Of a DNA stretch of 64,000 bases, positions 33,540-43,872 are shown one piece after another. Positions within the stretch are counted from its first letter, which is position 1. Every line of letters starts with the position of its first letter. The translations under genes and the position numbers were made by a program. Source of the stretch: Diabrotica undecimpunctata (Eukaryota; Arthropoda; Insecta; Coleoptera; Chrysomelidae). The DNA is taken from contig NC_092806.1 in the NCBI RefSeq assembly GCF_040954645.1, forward strand, positions 27,057,644-27,121,643, read 5' to 3'. A model generated the notes under the pieces. The model was given only the letters and a program-made list of their open reading frames with translations. It made no database searches and was not told the origin of the DNA.

Positions 33540-33860
33540 TGCTCAATTTACTGCCTTTGTCCGCCACTGATTCCCTGTTCGCTTAGAAGAGACTTTCTAT
33601 TTCGGAGTGGACTATCGAACGCAATACCCGAGGGCTCGACAACTATTTATATGGGCATTTTGTGCTCTGAACCTGACCCATATCGACAGCTCGACCGTTT
33701 GTATTATGTATCGCGTAAGCATTTTGCACCATTGCCCATTAAGCGAACAAGATTTGTTTAGTGGGGTGTGACTATTACCAGAGGCGCCACTTGTCTGCAT
33801 TAATTAGACTGCTAAGCTGTTGTTTTATTATCCATATGCGTGGGGATTATAATGTAATGG
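33540..33860. other. complex non-repetitive patch
   Basis: The base mix is less A+T-rich than the surroundings and there are no transposon motifs. It includes CATTAATTAGACTG and TTTATATGGGCATTTTGTG. It could be conserved noncoding DNA, but nothing in the sequence proves it. The minus-strand frame at 33612-33800 has no recognised similarity. Confidence 0.25.
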
Positions 33861-33869
33861 CAAGTGGGC

Positions 33870-34340
33870 TGTACAAACAAAACCAGAGGTGTTACTAGAA
33901 TTTCAAGATATCGCAAAGCGCTATACAAGATGTAAGGAATCTATAAGACATCGAAACAAGAATTTAAAAATTTTACAGAAGTGTATGACAAATTGTACTG
34001 ACACGAAATATGTATTGAATCCCTAAGAATAAAACAGTGGGTTCGTCCTATAGATAACAAGGATTCTCAGGCAAAATCAGTTGTAGTTGTCAAATTGTCA
34101 GCATATTGTAGATTTATTCTTCGGCAATAGCAATCGGGGAAGGATGCCATTTGACTTTTTAGTTGATTGGAACTTTGCCTATAGATTGAATATGATTTTT
34201 TTATTGCCGTAGAATTGTTAATGTGTTTAGTAAATGCTGTCGTTCCTATAATTTGTACTCTGTAATCAGTAGTTTTCATTTTTACGTTTATACGTAATAA
34301 ATTCCAAAAGTATATGTTTTTCGTTGATATCTTCGCTATG
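33870..34340. other. unrecognised A+T-rich DNA
   Basis: No feature was seen. Confidence 0.35.
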
Positions 34341-34344
34341 TATT

Positions 34345-34425
34345 CTTCTTCTTCCAGCGGAGCTTTACTGAAGCAGTTATGAAATTTAGTGTCCTTCAGT
34401 GCCATCTGCCATTGTTGCATTCTTT
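34345..34425 (-). pseudogene. 3' tip of the frequent RTE-like LINE
   Basis: The minus strand reads ADGT followed by GGCACTGAAGGACACTAAAT, which resembles the 3' terminal sequence of the copy at 17650 (GATGGCACTTGAAGAAAGAT). Only the last roughly 80 bases are present. Confidence 0.45.
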
Positions 34426-34429
34426 TAAA

Positions 34430-34822
34430 TAGTTTCTATGTCATTGGAACGTTAGTTTTAGAAACACGAAAGTCGCAGAGTCTGTACGGAGACTAGCGCA
34501 GTATTTTAACCTTGGGCTTTGCAAAAATTGCTATGAAATGTTCGATGGATGTGTTGAAGCATTTGAGATAAAGAAATTAGTCAAAATCGGCGACGATGAA
34601 AACACCTTCATAATCGAAAAAAATGAACATAGCATTTAGCAAATGAACATTTAAGCATATTTTCATCATTAGAGTCCATTTCCAAGTAGCCCAGAGCGAA
34701 TCTTTCTGAACTGTGGTGAGCAATTTTGAAATGAATTTGGCACAAACGCTCGTCACTCTCAAATTATCGGTTAGAATTCTTTAAACATACGCAATTAGCG
34801 GTGTTGTTATTCTGGAAGGTCG
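34430..34822. other. unrecognised A+T-rich DNA
   Basis: No feature was seen. Confidence 0.35.
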
Positions 34823-34827
34823 ACCAG

Positions 34828-35788
34828 GGCCCTGATTCTATTTCATTTTGATGTCGAAATTTAAAAGCGACTACGCCATGACAGTCGCAATCGCTAGCGA
34901 TTCTCATTCATTTCGATTGTAGTTAAAACTGGGGATATTTACTTTATCATTTTGACACTGCTGAAAATTTGGGTTGGCCCTCTTGTTTAGTGGCTGCACG
35001 CTGCACTAAGCTTGTTGAATGTTTGTTTTGTTTACGTTACGTGAACGTCTTTTTTTTCTGGTTTGAGTTGTTAAATCATAAATAGTGGCCATTCTCAATT
35101 ATATTTTGAATTGAAAGAAAATATGGCAAGGAAACAAAAAAGGCGATGTGGGAGATCCTTAAGTTATAACCACTAAGGTTAATATAACCACTAAGATTTG
35201 ACTTAGTGGTGTTATTCTAATATATTTTTAAATTTACTGCAGCTTAGTAATACTTACCCTAACATTTTGGGTATCCTAGAGGCATAAACACCCTCCTCCA
35301 AATATGGTTCTAATACCCTTATCAAATAATTTGCAGCTTGTTTATTAAGCCGGAATTGCTGCCTAAATTGAGCATCACTTAGTGAAAAAGGATTTTGAGT
35401 ATCCCTTAACATTCTTCTTATCCTCCGTTGTGAGCGTCGGATATCTATCCTCTCTAATTCCTCCAAAACCAGCAAATGTCCGTAAAACGCAGCCATATTA
35501 ATACTTTTTGCCTCAGTTTTCCTTGCAAGAATCAAAACACAACACCGCCTACCTAAACTGAACCTAAGTTCACTTCTCCCAGTCCAGCCAGTGATGTCAG
35601 ATTAATTTCGACTCGAAATGAAATTTCAACCACTTTCTTGAAGTTGAAATTAATTTCAATAAATCGAAAAGTAGTGACGTCGTTTGGTTAGTTCAGCTGA
35701 AATCCACAAGGCTCGCAAAGTCGCATTTCGACGTCGCCATATTAATTTCGACATGTTTTGAGTCGAAATCTCAATTAGAATCAGGGCC
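34828..35788 (-). mobile_element. PIF/Harbinger-like transposon, internally deleted
   Basis: The terminal repeats are GGCCCTGATTCTA at 34828 and its complement TAGAATCAGGGCC ending at 35788. The trinucleotide CAG flanks both sides (34825-34827, 35789-35791), a 3-base duplication of the length expected for Harbinger elements, although TWA is their usual target. Inner parts of both ends share TTTCGA-rich words in inverted orientation. The only coding part is the N-terminus of a Harbinger transposase on the minus strand (35254-35535). At 961 bases it lacks the DDE domain and the Myb-like partner gene, so it cannot move on its own. Confidence 0.82.
35254..35535 (-). pseudogene. Harbinger transposase N-terminal fragment
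   Basis: A 93-codon frame reads MAAFYGHLLVLEELERIDIR, RSQRRIRRMLRDTQNPFSLS, DAQFRQQFRLNKQAANYLIR and VLEPYLEEG. The order RDxxNPFxLxDxxFxxxFRLxKxxxxxLIxxLxPxL matches the N-terminal part of HARBI1-like transposases, the region before the DDE nuclease. The catalytic residues of the family would lie further downstream and are absent. It lies between the terminal repeats of the element and is read toward its left end. Confidence 0.75.
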
Positions 35789-35799
35789 CAGAACAAATT

Positions 35800-36490
35800 C
35801 CACACAACTTTTTTCAAATTTAAAGCTCAAATTGACTGAAAATTTGTTACTCCATCATTATCAGTGAAAAAAGGGTGCGAATGCATTATTAACAATAGAC
35901 TTCTGCGTTGGTAACTGCAGTATTATACGAAGAGTTACCAATTACGCTTATATCTCACAGTGGGCGCTGGAATATTTTATCGTGATGCTATGATATGAAC
36001 TAAAAATTCGGAACTTTTGGAAAAAACCTCGTACAGCACCGCGTATTGAGACTTTTAAGATGAGCTGATTCAAACCGAATATAAAAAGTACTCATCCGAT
36101 TTCCGAATAATCTTCAAACAAAACGTTAACTTTTATTTGGATTACGACACTTTAAACTTGCAACTAAGAATAATTATTTATAGAAACTGCTATAAAACGC
36201 GATCGTGTACTATCCACAGCCTAATTGTTAAACAAATAATACTACCATTATAACTTTAAATATTTACTGTTGTAACGATGTTAAATGGTGCCGAAAGCAA
36301 CGATAAAGTCTAGAGTCGGTCTTCTGTCGATGACTAATACTGAAAACATGTTTGGGTAATTTTGTTTTAGTAATCATCTCATATTAGTGCATTTAAAAAG
36401 AAACATATTTATTTTTCTTTTCAATGTTAAGAAAAGTACAAAAATATTATTCGAATTTGAAGATGTAAATTATATGTACTGTAAAATGAA
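35800..36490. other. unrecognised A+T-rich DNA
   Basis: No feature was recognised. Confidence 0.35.
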
Positions 36491-36514
36491 TATACGAGGG
36501 CGACTCGATAACTA

Positions 36515-36675
36515 CTTCTTTCTTCTTCAGTGCCTTATCCGGTCCGGATGTTGGCGATCATCAAGAGTCAATCATGATAGGTTTTGTTGACTGCTTTGCG
36601 AAACAGTTCCGCGGAGGTCATCCCAAACCATTGTCGGAGGTTTTTTAACCACGAGATACGACAGCGTTCCTGTCC
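36515..36675 (-). mobile_element. RTE-like LINE 3' end nested in mariner
   Basis: Flanked by TCGATAACTA (36505-36514) and TCGATAAATA (36676-36685), a 10-base target duplication with one difference. The minus strand reads ISWLKNLRQWFGMTSAELFR, KAVNKTYHD and MIANIRTG, the C-terminus of the frequent RTE-like family. The 3' end has an AAGAAGAAAGAAG tail. Only the last 160 bases were inserted. Confidence 0.85.
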
Positions 36676-37004
36676 TCGATAAATACCCAGCTTACAAAAG
36701 AAAAATTTTGAAAAAGTTTGATTTATTTCTCAATATAGTCTCCTTTTAGCTCGATATACTTGACCAAGCGATGCTCCAACTTCTTTAACCCGTCTGAAAA
36801 ATATATTACGAAGTCAGCAAAGTAGACCTCCCTGGTGGTGATGACCTCCTCATTAGACTGAAACTTCTTCGCGGCGAATGACTTTTTCAAGTTTGAAAAG
36901 AAAAAGATGTCACGCGGGACCAAATCTGGAGATAACGGTGGATGGGGCAGCAATTCGTAACCCAATTCCAGTTATGTGCTTTTCCAGATAGTCGATGTAA
37001 CGGG

Positions 37005-37261
37005 GCGTCTTAGATGGGCTGGCCATGTCCATAGACTCCCTAATAACCGCCTTGCCAAATTAATATGGGAGGAAGCCCCCACAGGAAGAAGACCCTTACG
37101 ACGTCCACGAATGCGATGGAGAGACAATATATGGTCAGATCTAAGAACAATGGGGCTGCCCACGGACCCAACTATTGTGGACGACCGTTCAAGCAAGTTG
37201 TGCAGTCAGCCAAAACCCACCCCGGGTTGTAGTGCTACGAGAAGAAGAAGAAGAAGAGAAA
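37005..37261 (+). mobile_element. LINE 3' end (RWAGH family) nested in mariner, 11-bp target duplication
   Basis: Flanked by GATGTAACGGG at 36994-37004 and 37262-37272, an exact 11-base duplication of mariner sequence. The insert encodes GRLRWAGHVHRLPNNRLAKL, IWEEAPTGRRPLRRPRMRWR and DNIWSDLRTMGL, the C-terminal block of an RTE-like family, and ends in (GAA)n at 37240-37261. It is 5'-truncated to about 257 bases and opposite in orientation to the mariner gene. A relative of the same block lies at 43873-44224. Confidence 0.9.
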
Positions 37262-37644
37262 GATGTAACGGGTAAGTGGCAATCACGTTTCCAGCCGACA
37301 GAACAGCCTTCGCCTGCTTTGGAGTATGTTCCTTAGGTGAAGTCCACTGTTCATTCGTCTCTATGCGTACTAGCGGATCTGTTTCATCGATGATCACGAA
37401 ACGACGCAGAAACTCCTTCGGATTGCGCTTATGAATATCGCCAAACACTGCTATGAAATGGTATCGCGGTCTTGGATTTTTGTCATATTACCCTCCATGG
37501 TAGCTGTTTTCGGCCCACCTGGGCTTGATTCATCAAAAACCGACATATGATCAAGTTAAAACCAATTTTTGACAGTCGCCATCAAAGGAGAAGAGTTACC
37601 AAACACAGTACCAAAGCGCTCTTTGATTTCATAAGAACATTTTA

Positions 37645-37790
37645 GGACGTTTTGAGATCAGACTACTGAGGAGAATTTACGAAAGGGTGAATTAAAATTG
37701 TGTACTGTGAGAAGACCTTTACGAATTTTACGAGTATACCAACAACGAAATATCGCCAGAATCAATAAGATAGTAGCGGAGTACAAAAAA
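37645..37790 (+). pseudogene. LINE C-terminal scrap
   Basis: The plus strand reads RFEIRLLRRIYERV and, after stops, EDLYEFYEYTNNEISPESIR. This resembles ERxILRxIYGPV ... YNxELYELYxEPDI in the C-terminal region of RTE-like LINEs. Confidence 0.45.
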
Positions 37791-37799
37791 TACGAATAG

Positions 37800-38900
37800 A
37801 GCAAAATGATTCAATAAGAAATCGGCCCTTGATAGATCCATTGGACCGATCAGAAAACGAAAACAAAACAACATTCCTTGATAACATTGAAGAACATGAA
37901 AAAGATGGCAATACGCGATTGGCGGTGAAAGGCAATGGATAAATGAGGACGACCGAGAGAAATGATGAATATAAAGCCAGATAATGATGAAATTATTGAA
38001 TTTTATATAAAACTTGAAACGCTTATCTAGATAGGCTCAATATAAAAGAGTTTCGCTGTCGGTGGCCCCATTTGTAGATCAATTCTTTGTAGTTAAAGTA
38101 AACAATATCGATTCCACTATTTTAATAATTTGATATACATACTGAATGTGTGTATAAAATAATGTTTACCTCCAGCCATGAACTAATAGCTCCCGCATAC
38201 AAAATTAGAATTAATCTTAGCGAGGGCGAGATGGACCTTCCGATAAGTCACTAATAGCCAGGGATTTGGAATTAATACAAATTGTGTACTACAGAAGCGG
38301 ACAACCTTAGGGGTAAATTATAGGTTCAAACATGTATGCTAATGACTCTTGTCGTTCCTAATAAAGTTGAAATAGTGGCTGAACAGGAATTAGAACCTCC
38401 CCAAAGATTACTCGAATTATAACTGAGTTAGTGGTATTATAAAAATGGTACTAAAGTTTTGGAAAGGTTATTGACATTAGAGAATTAGGTAAATGGTTCG
38501 GTATTCAGAAAGGCTTCTGCAAACAAAGAATTATAGTCATATGAGTGTATTTAAAAATCGTTTTACACCGAAAAAAGTGTCGGATTTTTTGTTCACATTG
38601 CTAATAATGGGACAGAAAGAAGATGGGAACTTTTCGAAACGTTTGTAAGAATTAATAGTACGGTTTCTCTAAAACTGTCTTTGTACTATTAGTGGTTCAA
38701 TAAATTATACCTTAACGATCATCTATCCAAGTATTTCTCAATTAGATTTCTTGATCTGAAAATAAGCTATTGTTATATAAACTTCTGATATTGTCATTTT
38801 AAAATATTCTCAAATCGAAGTTTTTAAAATATTGTCAAATCAAAATATCAATCAAAATCAATAGGGTTGGCGTGAATAAGGTATAACCAAATAAACATCC
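37800..38900. other. unrecognised A+T-rich DNA
   Basis: No gene or repeat was recognised. Confidence 0.4.
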
Positions 38901-38915
38901 TGAATAGGAAAATCA

Positions 38916-40010
38916 CTAGAGAACTTTGGATATCATTAGAGGTGAGTTTTGTGCTGCAACTACTGCACTCTTGAGGTGTAACATAACCGTGCCCACTTTC
39001 ATACGCGATGCCCTAGTAAGCTGGTTAACTTTGGGAGGTTTATAGCCTTGGTACAGTATGGATGGACTGCCGTTCCTGACAGTATTGTGTCCAACTCGTG
39101 GGTATAAAATGGACAAGGAGACTAAAGCAAAAATATATAACCCAGAAAAGAACTCAGAAATGAGTGACTTTTAAGTCCACAAATAAAAATATCAAAGGAA
39201 CAAAAAGTAGGCCCCGTCTAGTCATGAACTCTATCTCTATCACAAGTAGGTCCCAATGACCCCAATAAGGGTTCTATAGGTTAATCATTTAGTACAATAA
39301 GCTGGCTTCCGCCGAACTTACATTGTTAAGCGTTTGTGCCCTCCAATTAAAAACTGGCAGGACCCTGGTCTACCTAGCCTTTCGGCTATACGACCGTTAA
39401 CGAATCCACTGCCCCTACGAGTCCGACACCAAAATGAAGGTGCCACGCCACGTATATTAGAAACGTTTCGTGGGGCTTCACCTTCCCCGTAGTACCTGTG
39501 TTGCGATTAACGCACCTACCCGTTATCTCGCCCACGGGGGATAGGCGAAGCAGACAGAGGAATTTCCACCTCGCACGTAGACAGGTCGCCGCCGAGGATC
39601 TCTCCTCTACCACTCTTGAATCTCCTGACAGGTACGTACCGGGGCACCCACACCACGCCTGACACAAGGCCAGGAGAGGTATGTACGGGCCCAGCTCGTT
39701 CAACCTCGCCAGGTTCTCTTGGAATGAGAGTAGAGTGGTCCCACGAGAGTCTCGTCTCGGATACTAGGAATGTAGACCGGTGACCGTGTCGCGTAAGCAA
39801 CCGTGTGCATTTCTACAAACCCGATACCTCAAGCGACGGCTCTCCACCTCTCAATTCCTACCCATTAGTCGTCTCTTACGACAGGCAGGGCCTTTTGACC
39901 TCGGCCGTATTCTTATCTCCGCGAGCCGAAGGGAGCGCCGAACTTAAAAAGAGAATGCCCGATATAACCTCTATACAAGAGTCCTGCACCTTCAAAAGAT
40001 CTTTCAGATC
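38916..40010 (-). other. G+C-rich island, possible retroelement leader
   Basis: The region, especially 39330-39960, is strikingly richer in G and C than the rest of the window. The minus strand has two overlapping open frames (39800-39516 and 39703-39386) and a third at 39116-38916, none with a recognised domain. Minus-strand sequence near 39890-39860 contains TGTCGTAAGAGACGACTAAT, a small perfect hairpin (GTCGTAAGAGACGAC). I believe this hairpin type recurs in the leaders of insect retroelements, but that is from memory and is not proven here. It could also be a GC-rich host exon or a satellite. Function is unknown. Confidence 0.4.
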
Positions 40011-40014
40011 ACAG

Positions 40015-40605
40015 TATGAGAAAACCTAGAATGCCAAACGATCGCTTTGAAATCGACAATAGCATAAAAAATCTAGCATTCACAAATATAAAAACCTGAA
40101 TATGAAAAATTTAAACACAATTCAATTTCTTAAATCGTTTTACCAACACATGAAAAAAACAAGAAAAAATGTTCGAAATGAAAAAAAAATAATTCAGATG
40201 AGAGGCTTTTCACTCAAACAGTTATCAAGGACTTCATTTAAGTTTGCTATTATATGTCTATTAAAAGCTTAAACCTAACTATTACGTGACCACAAGATTT
40301 CCTGTTTAATACTTATTTCTTTTATCTAATTCGTACGAAAATGCACATCTCACACAAAATATAATATATGTGGGGTAACGAAACAATCTCCTTAGTGATA
40401 ATAACCAAAAAAAAAAAAGAATATCTTTCTAACATAAACACAGTAACTGATTGAAACACAGTGAAACAGTATATACAAAGCACTCTACCCGAATATAAAA
40501 AACAGAAAAAGTCGGCTAAAACACGGGGGAACGTGTCACACATCCACTGACGAACATGTGCGATTTGAATTATTTATGGGGGTAGTTGCTACCCTCGTGG
40601 ACGAG
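40015..40605. other. unrecognised A+T-rich DNA
   Basis: No feature was recognised. Confidence 0.35.
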
Positions 40606-40607
40606 AT

Positions 40608-40650
40608 TTATGATAGCTCAAGTGGTTGATGCTCCCGCCTGTATTATTAC
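40608..40650 (+). repeat. tRNA-like half (A-box), possible SINE head
   Basis: ATGATAGCTCAAGTGGTTGA matches the D-arm region of a tRNA, and TAGCTCAAGTGG fits the polymerase III A-box consensus. No B-box follows within 60 bases, so it is at most a decayed SINE or tRNA remnant. Confidence 0.3.
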
Positions 40651-40659
40651 AATGGCTTT

Positions 40660-41115
40660 ATAAAATGCGTCAAACGGGGAGACCGAGAAATGTACGCCTT
40701 TGCTTCTATGTCGCTAGGTATATAATACTTATTTTGCATGACATGTCATATACGACGTCGGAGTCATATCTTAATGTGGAAATGCACTGGACAGGGTTTC
40801 GTTTTCGACTGCAATATATGAAAAGTGGTTTTTTGCTCGATGCTTGAATTTATTAGTGTCATGTACTGCAACGGTGCATGTGCATAAAGTTCACTTTTTA
40901 TGTTGTGAATATTTAATGACTAATTTTACTGCTTCGCTATTTGTTTTTTCCTTAAAGCTTTTATCCTATCTGACAGAAATACAAATAAAAACAAAGCTAT
41001 TACTTAAATATAGTTCATTAGATCTTAATAACCAGATGACTTTTAGCCTAATCCCATTTTATATTTGGATGAATTAAATATAGAAAAACTACAAAAAAAA
41101 AAACTCGTTCTTTTC
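40660..41115. other. unrecognised A+T-rich DNA
   Basis: The frames at 40626-40847 and 40844-41077 have no recognised motif. Confidence 0.35.
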
Positions 41116-41640
41116 TTAATCCTGTTACTAATAACACAAGCTAGTAAAATCTTGTTGCATATCATCAAAAACAGATTAAAAACTTATCTACATTACCAAA
41201 TGCCTCAGGAACAAGCGGGTTTGTAGAGGGTAAAGCTACACGGGAACAAATTCTGAACCTGACAACTCATTGAAAAGTCTAGAAAATCTCAAGTACCTAT
41301 CATTATATGCTTCGTTGACTACCAAAAGGCATTTGATTGTGTAAGCTGGATAAATCTGTGGTCCATTTTAATAGAAATGGGCACACCAATGCAGCTGGTA
41401 ACTAATGTTACAAGCACAAGACGAGACTTAGACAGTCTTGGTCTTGCGCCAATATATTTAATCTTGGTCTTCTTGCAGCAAGAGTCTTGCAGGTCTCGCA
41501 GTTACCCATTAGCCTATTGCTATTTATTAAACGTTACTTTAGATCTTAGAACAACGTAACAGAGTAGGTACATTTTAAGCTTGAATTAACATAGCCATAA
41601 TTAAGACCAACCAAATTAATAAATGTCTAAACAACTGACA

Positions 41641-41720
41641 CCGGCTGGGGTTTGAACCCACGATCTAAGCAATCCGTGCCTGTGCTTTAACTAAGTGAGC
41701 TATCTACCATGTCTCACGGG
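41641..41720 (-). repeat. tRNA-derived sequence (SINE head or tRNA pseudogene) with A and B boxes
   Basis: On the minus strand TAGCTCACTTAG (41702-41691) fits the polymerase III A-box, and GGTTCAAACCC (41658-41648) fits the B-box with A in place of G. The boxes are 32 bases apart, as in tRNA genes. The acceptor-like ends GACATGG and CCGGTGTC pair imperfectly and the T-stem has TGGG/CCCA. The anticodon cannot be assigned safely. It lies in the hAT element, near the 3' end of the transposase reading. Confidence 0.6.
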
Positions 41721-41828
41721 AGTCAATCTCTTTCTTAATAAACGTTTGCATTTGGTAAGCTTACATGTGCTAAAACATGGTTAAAACACAAAAAAATCAC
41801 ATTAATGACACAAACTTTCACATATGAA

Positions 41829-42017
41829 TAGCTTTGACAATATTATTACTTTATATTAATTTTTTTGACCAAGAATTAATACAACAAAATACAGTTTACT
41901 CAACATACCATTTATATAAATAAAAACACAACACAAATTAAATTACAGAACTTTACACAATAGCCTTTGACATCACTGTTACTTTATATTAATTCGTTTG
42001 ACCAAGAATTAATACAA
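41829..42017. repeat. direct duplication of about 57 bp inside hAT
   Basis: Bases 41829-41885 and 41961-42017 both read AGC.TTTGACA then TTACTTTATATTAATT and TTGACCAAGAATTAATACAA. The second copy lies at the end of the hAT dimerisation domain, so the first is a duplicated tail. Confidence 0.75.
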
Positions 42018-43384
42018 AGTAACTATCTGGCTGACTCATCACTTAACCCATTTCTATGTTTTATAATTACTAATCATGCTTTGGAAAATAATCTCTCAAC
42101 AGGTATTGAAAGAAAATCACAAGCCATCTTCGATAAAGTCAGATATTCTGTCTCATGTGTTCTCCACCACTCTAAAATGTCTTTCGTGCTGGCGGCTCTG
42201 GGTTTACTTAGGTACTCCTCCAACTCGTCAATAACTTAGGCTTGATGACAAGAACCAGATAAAGTCGAGGGGCATGCATACAGTTGCTGAAAGTCTATTA
42301 AAAGTTTTTATCATCAGCATATTCACATACTTTTCTGTTCATTTCTTGGTGATTCTAGAGATTTATTCACTGAGTGTAGAGCTTTATATTCTTTATAAAG
42401 TTCATTAAATTCTCGCAGGATTTCTGTTTTAATTTGCTATCCCCATAATGTTATGTCAAAAGCCTGAGCCCTATGTCTTCGGTCTAGAATTAAAGAGATA
42501 TAATAAACCCAGTTTCTCTTCTTATATTGTTTAAGCATTTTGTCTCGAGCTGTTTGAAAACCCAGAATTACTTTTTATCCGCTTCAGATCGATTAGGTTT
42601 CTCATCAGTTGTTTTACGATAGATTTAATTTTATCAAACAAGAGATTGAATGATGCAATGACTAGTGGTAAAGTAACACATTTTTCTCCGCCAATTTTCG
42701 TTGACAAAATTTTAAAGTTTTTTAGAAATTTATCTATTTTTCGAGTATTTCCTAATCACTGTCTGTAATTTGAAAATCATTCAATTCAGTGACAGATGTG
42801 CATATTTTAATACCAGTTTTCACTTTTAAACCAAATCCAATCATATAACGTAAGGAATTCCATCTCGTTGGACAGTCTAGTATGGAATTCAGATCTGATG
42901 GAACGGTAGCTGCCTCAGAAGCAGACTGAAACTTCCTCTGCAATATGTCACTTCTTTTTATTTTACTGAAAATACTGCGTAATTTTGTTATAGCTGTACG
43001 TTAGTCAGCAATATTTGGTGCGTATTCTTCATCTTCCTCAGTTTCGTCTTCATAGGCTTCATACTGCTGTTCTTGTTCGTTATTGTCAGTTTCACTGAGT
43101 AATGCTAAGGTCTTTAATAGATCTTGTACACCAAGGTTCAAAATGTGAGCAAAGCACCGGAAATGTTGATTGTCTGAATCAAAATGTGACAGCTGTTTGC
43201 TCAGTTCATACATACATGTGGTACTTGCAGTTGCGTTGTCGATACTTTATTTTTACATTGTAATTATAACCTCTGAAAACGTGTCAAATGTTATTTTAAT
43301 GAATATTTCAATTCGCTGTGTATGTTTATGATATTGTTCGTTATGCGCATGAGTCCAATTTTCTAAATTTTTGTTACATATTTT

Positions 43385-43660
43385 TTTGCGTCTCATAAAG
43401 TCTCTAAGCACATACCCGAACTACTATACTCCCTAAAACGATCTGAGCTTCCATGATGATTTGCCGATATCGTTCTCGATCTTGCGCGGCATATAATAAT
43501 TCATCTGCTGATAAGCCAGTCCATTGACGAAGGATTCGGAGCCATGAGTATTTCTTCCTACCAATTCCTATTTTTCCGTCGATCTTTCCATTGAATATCA
43601 ACTGCATTATCCTGTATCTGCTGCCTGTCATTATATGCCCCAGATAAAACGATACTCAGT
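43385..43660 (-). pseudogene. RTE-like LINE 3' end nested in the hAT right end
   Basis: The minus-strand frame 43631-43404 reads MTGSRYRIMQLIFNGKIDGK, IGIGRKKYSWLRILRQWTGL and SADELLYAAQDRERYRQIIM. This is the C-terminal block (RYxLxQLIxxGKIxGK-GxGRKxxSWLRxxRxW) of RTE-like LINEs. Target duplications were not resolved. Confidence 0.75.
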
Positions 43661-43872
43661 CCTAACTGCAAGACGCAAGAGTCTCGCAGGCTCGGTCTTA
43701 TTCTTGCTCAAATCTTGCACGGTCAGTCTTGATCTTGCTAAAATTAGGCGGTCTTAGTCTTGCTCTTGGTCTTGCGAAAACGCAAGAAAAAGACCAAGAC
43801 TGCAAGACCAAGACTGATTTTGGGCAACACTACTGGTGACACTTATTAAAATATGTACCAGTCCAATATAAC

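Larger units (their letters stand above)
36493..37640 (-). mobile_element. mariner transposon relic with two nested LINE insertions
   Basis: The minus strand encodes a decayed mariner transposase. From 37640 down come an N-terminal helix-turn-helix piece (EIKERFGTVFGNSS, MATVKNWF), HKRNPKEFLRRFVIIDET with the first catalytic Asp (37386-37388), NEQWTSPKEHTPKQAKAVLS, AGNVIAT, then HPPLSPDLVPRDIFFF with the third Asp and DGLKKLEHRLVKYIELKGDY (36965-36723). The HDNARPH-type block with the second Asp is missing, so an internal deletion came before the insertions. The left end, ACGAGGGCGACTCGATAA at 36494, is mariner-like. Two LINE 3' fragments (36515-36675, 37005-37261) are nested inside with target duplications. 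The right end appears to be cut off near 37640. Confidence 0.85.
41403..43832 (-). mobile_element. hAT transposon with 8-bp target duplication, decayed transposase
   Basis: Flanked by CTGGTAAC (41395-41402) and CTGGTGAC (43833-43840), an 8-base duplication with one difference, as hAT elements make. The ends are inverted: TAATGTTACAAG...AGTCTTGGTCTTGC on the left and the complement of TAGTGTTGCCCAAAATCAG on the right. Both ends are rich in repeated AGTCTTG/TCTTGC words. The minus strand encodes transposase parts: FDSDNQHFRCFAHILNLGVQ (about 43180-43120), LDCPTRWNSLRYMI (42900-42840) and the C-terminal dimerisation domain DELEEYLSKPRAAS, DILEWWRTHETEYLTLSKMA, CDFLSIP, ERLFSKA (42240-42060). The N-terminal BED finger was not seen. 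Stops and a nested tRNA-like sequence and LINE fragment show it is long dead. Confidence 0.88.

Noticed and set aside
34067..34420. 117-codon minus-strand frame as a gene
   Set aside because: Its beginning is the out-of-frame 3' tip of an RTE-like LINE and the rest has no recognisable motif.
37206..37260. Arginine-rich tail as a nuclear protein motif
   Set aside because: It is the translated (GAA)n tail of the LINE inserted in mariner.
39386..39800. Ribosomal RNA gene as the reason for the G+C-rich island
   Set aside because: No conserved rRNA core sequence could be recognised, and open frames run through much of it.
41967..42239. 90-codon plus-strand frame
   Set aside because: It is antisense to the hAT dimerisation domain, which reads clearly on the minus strand.
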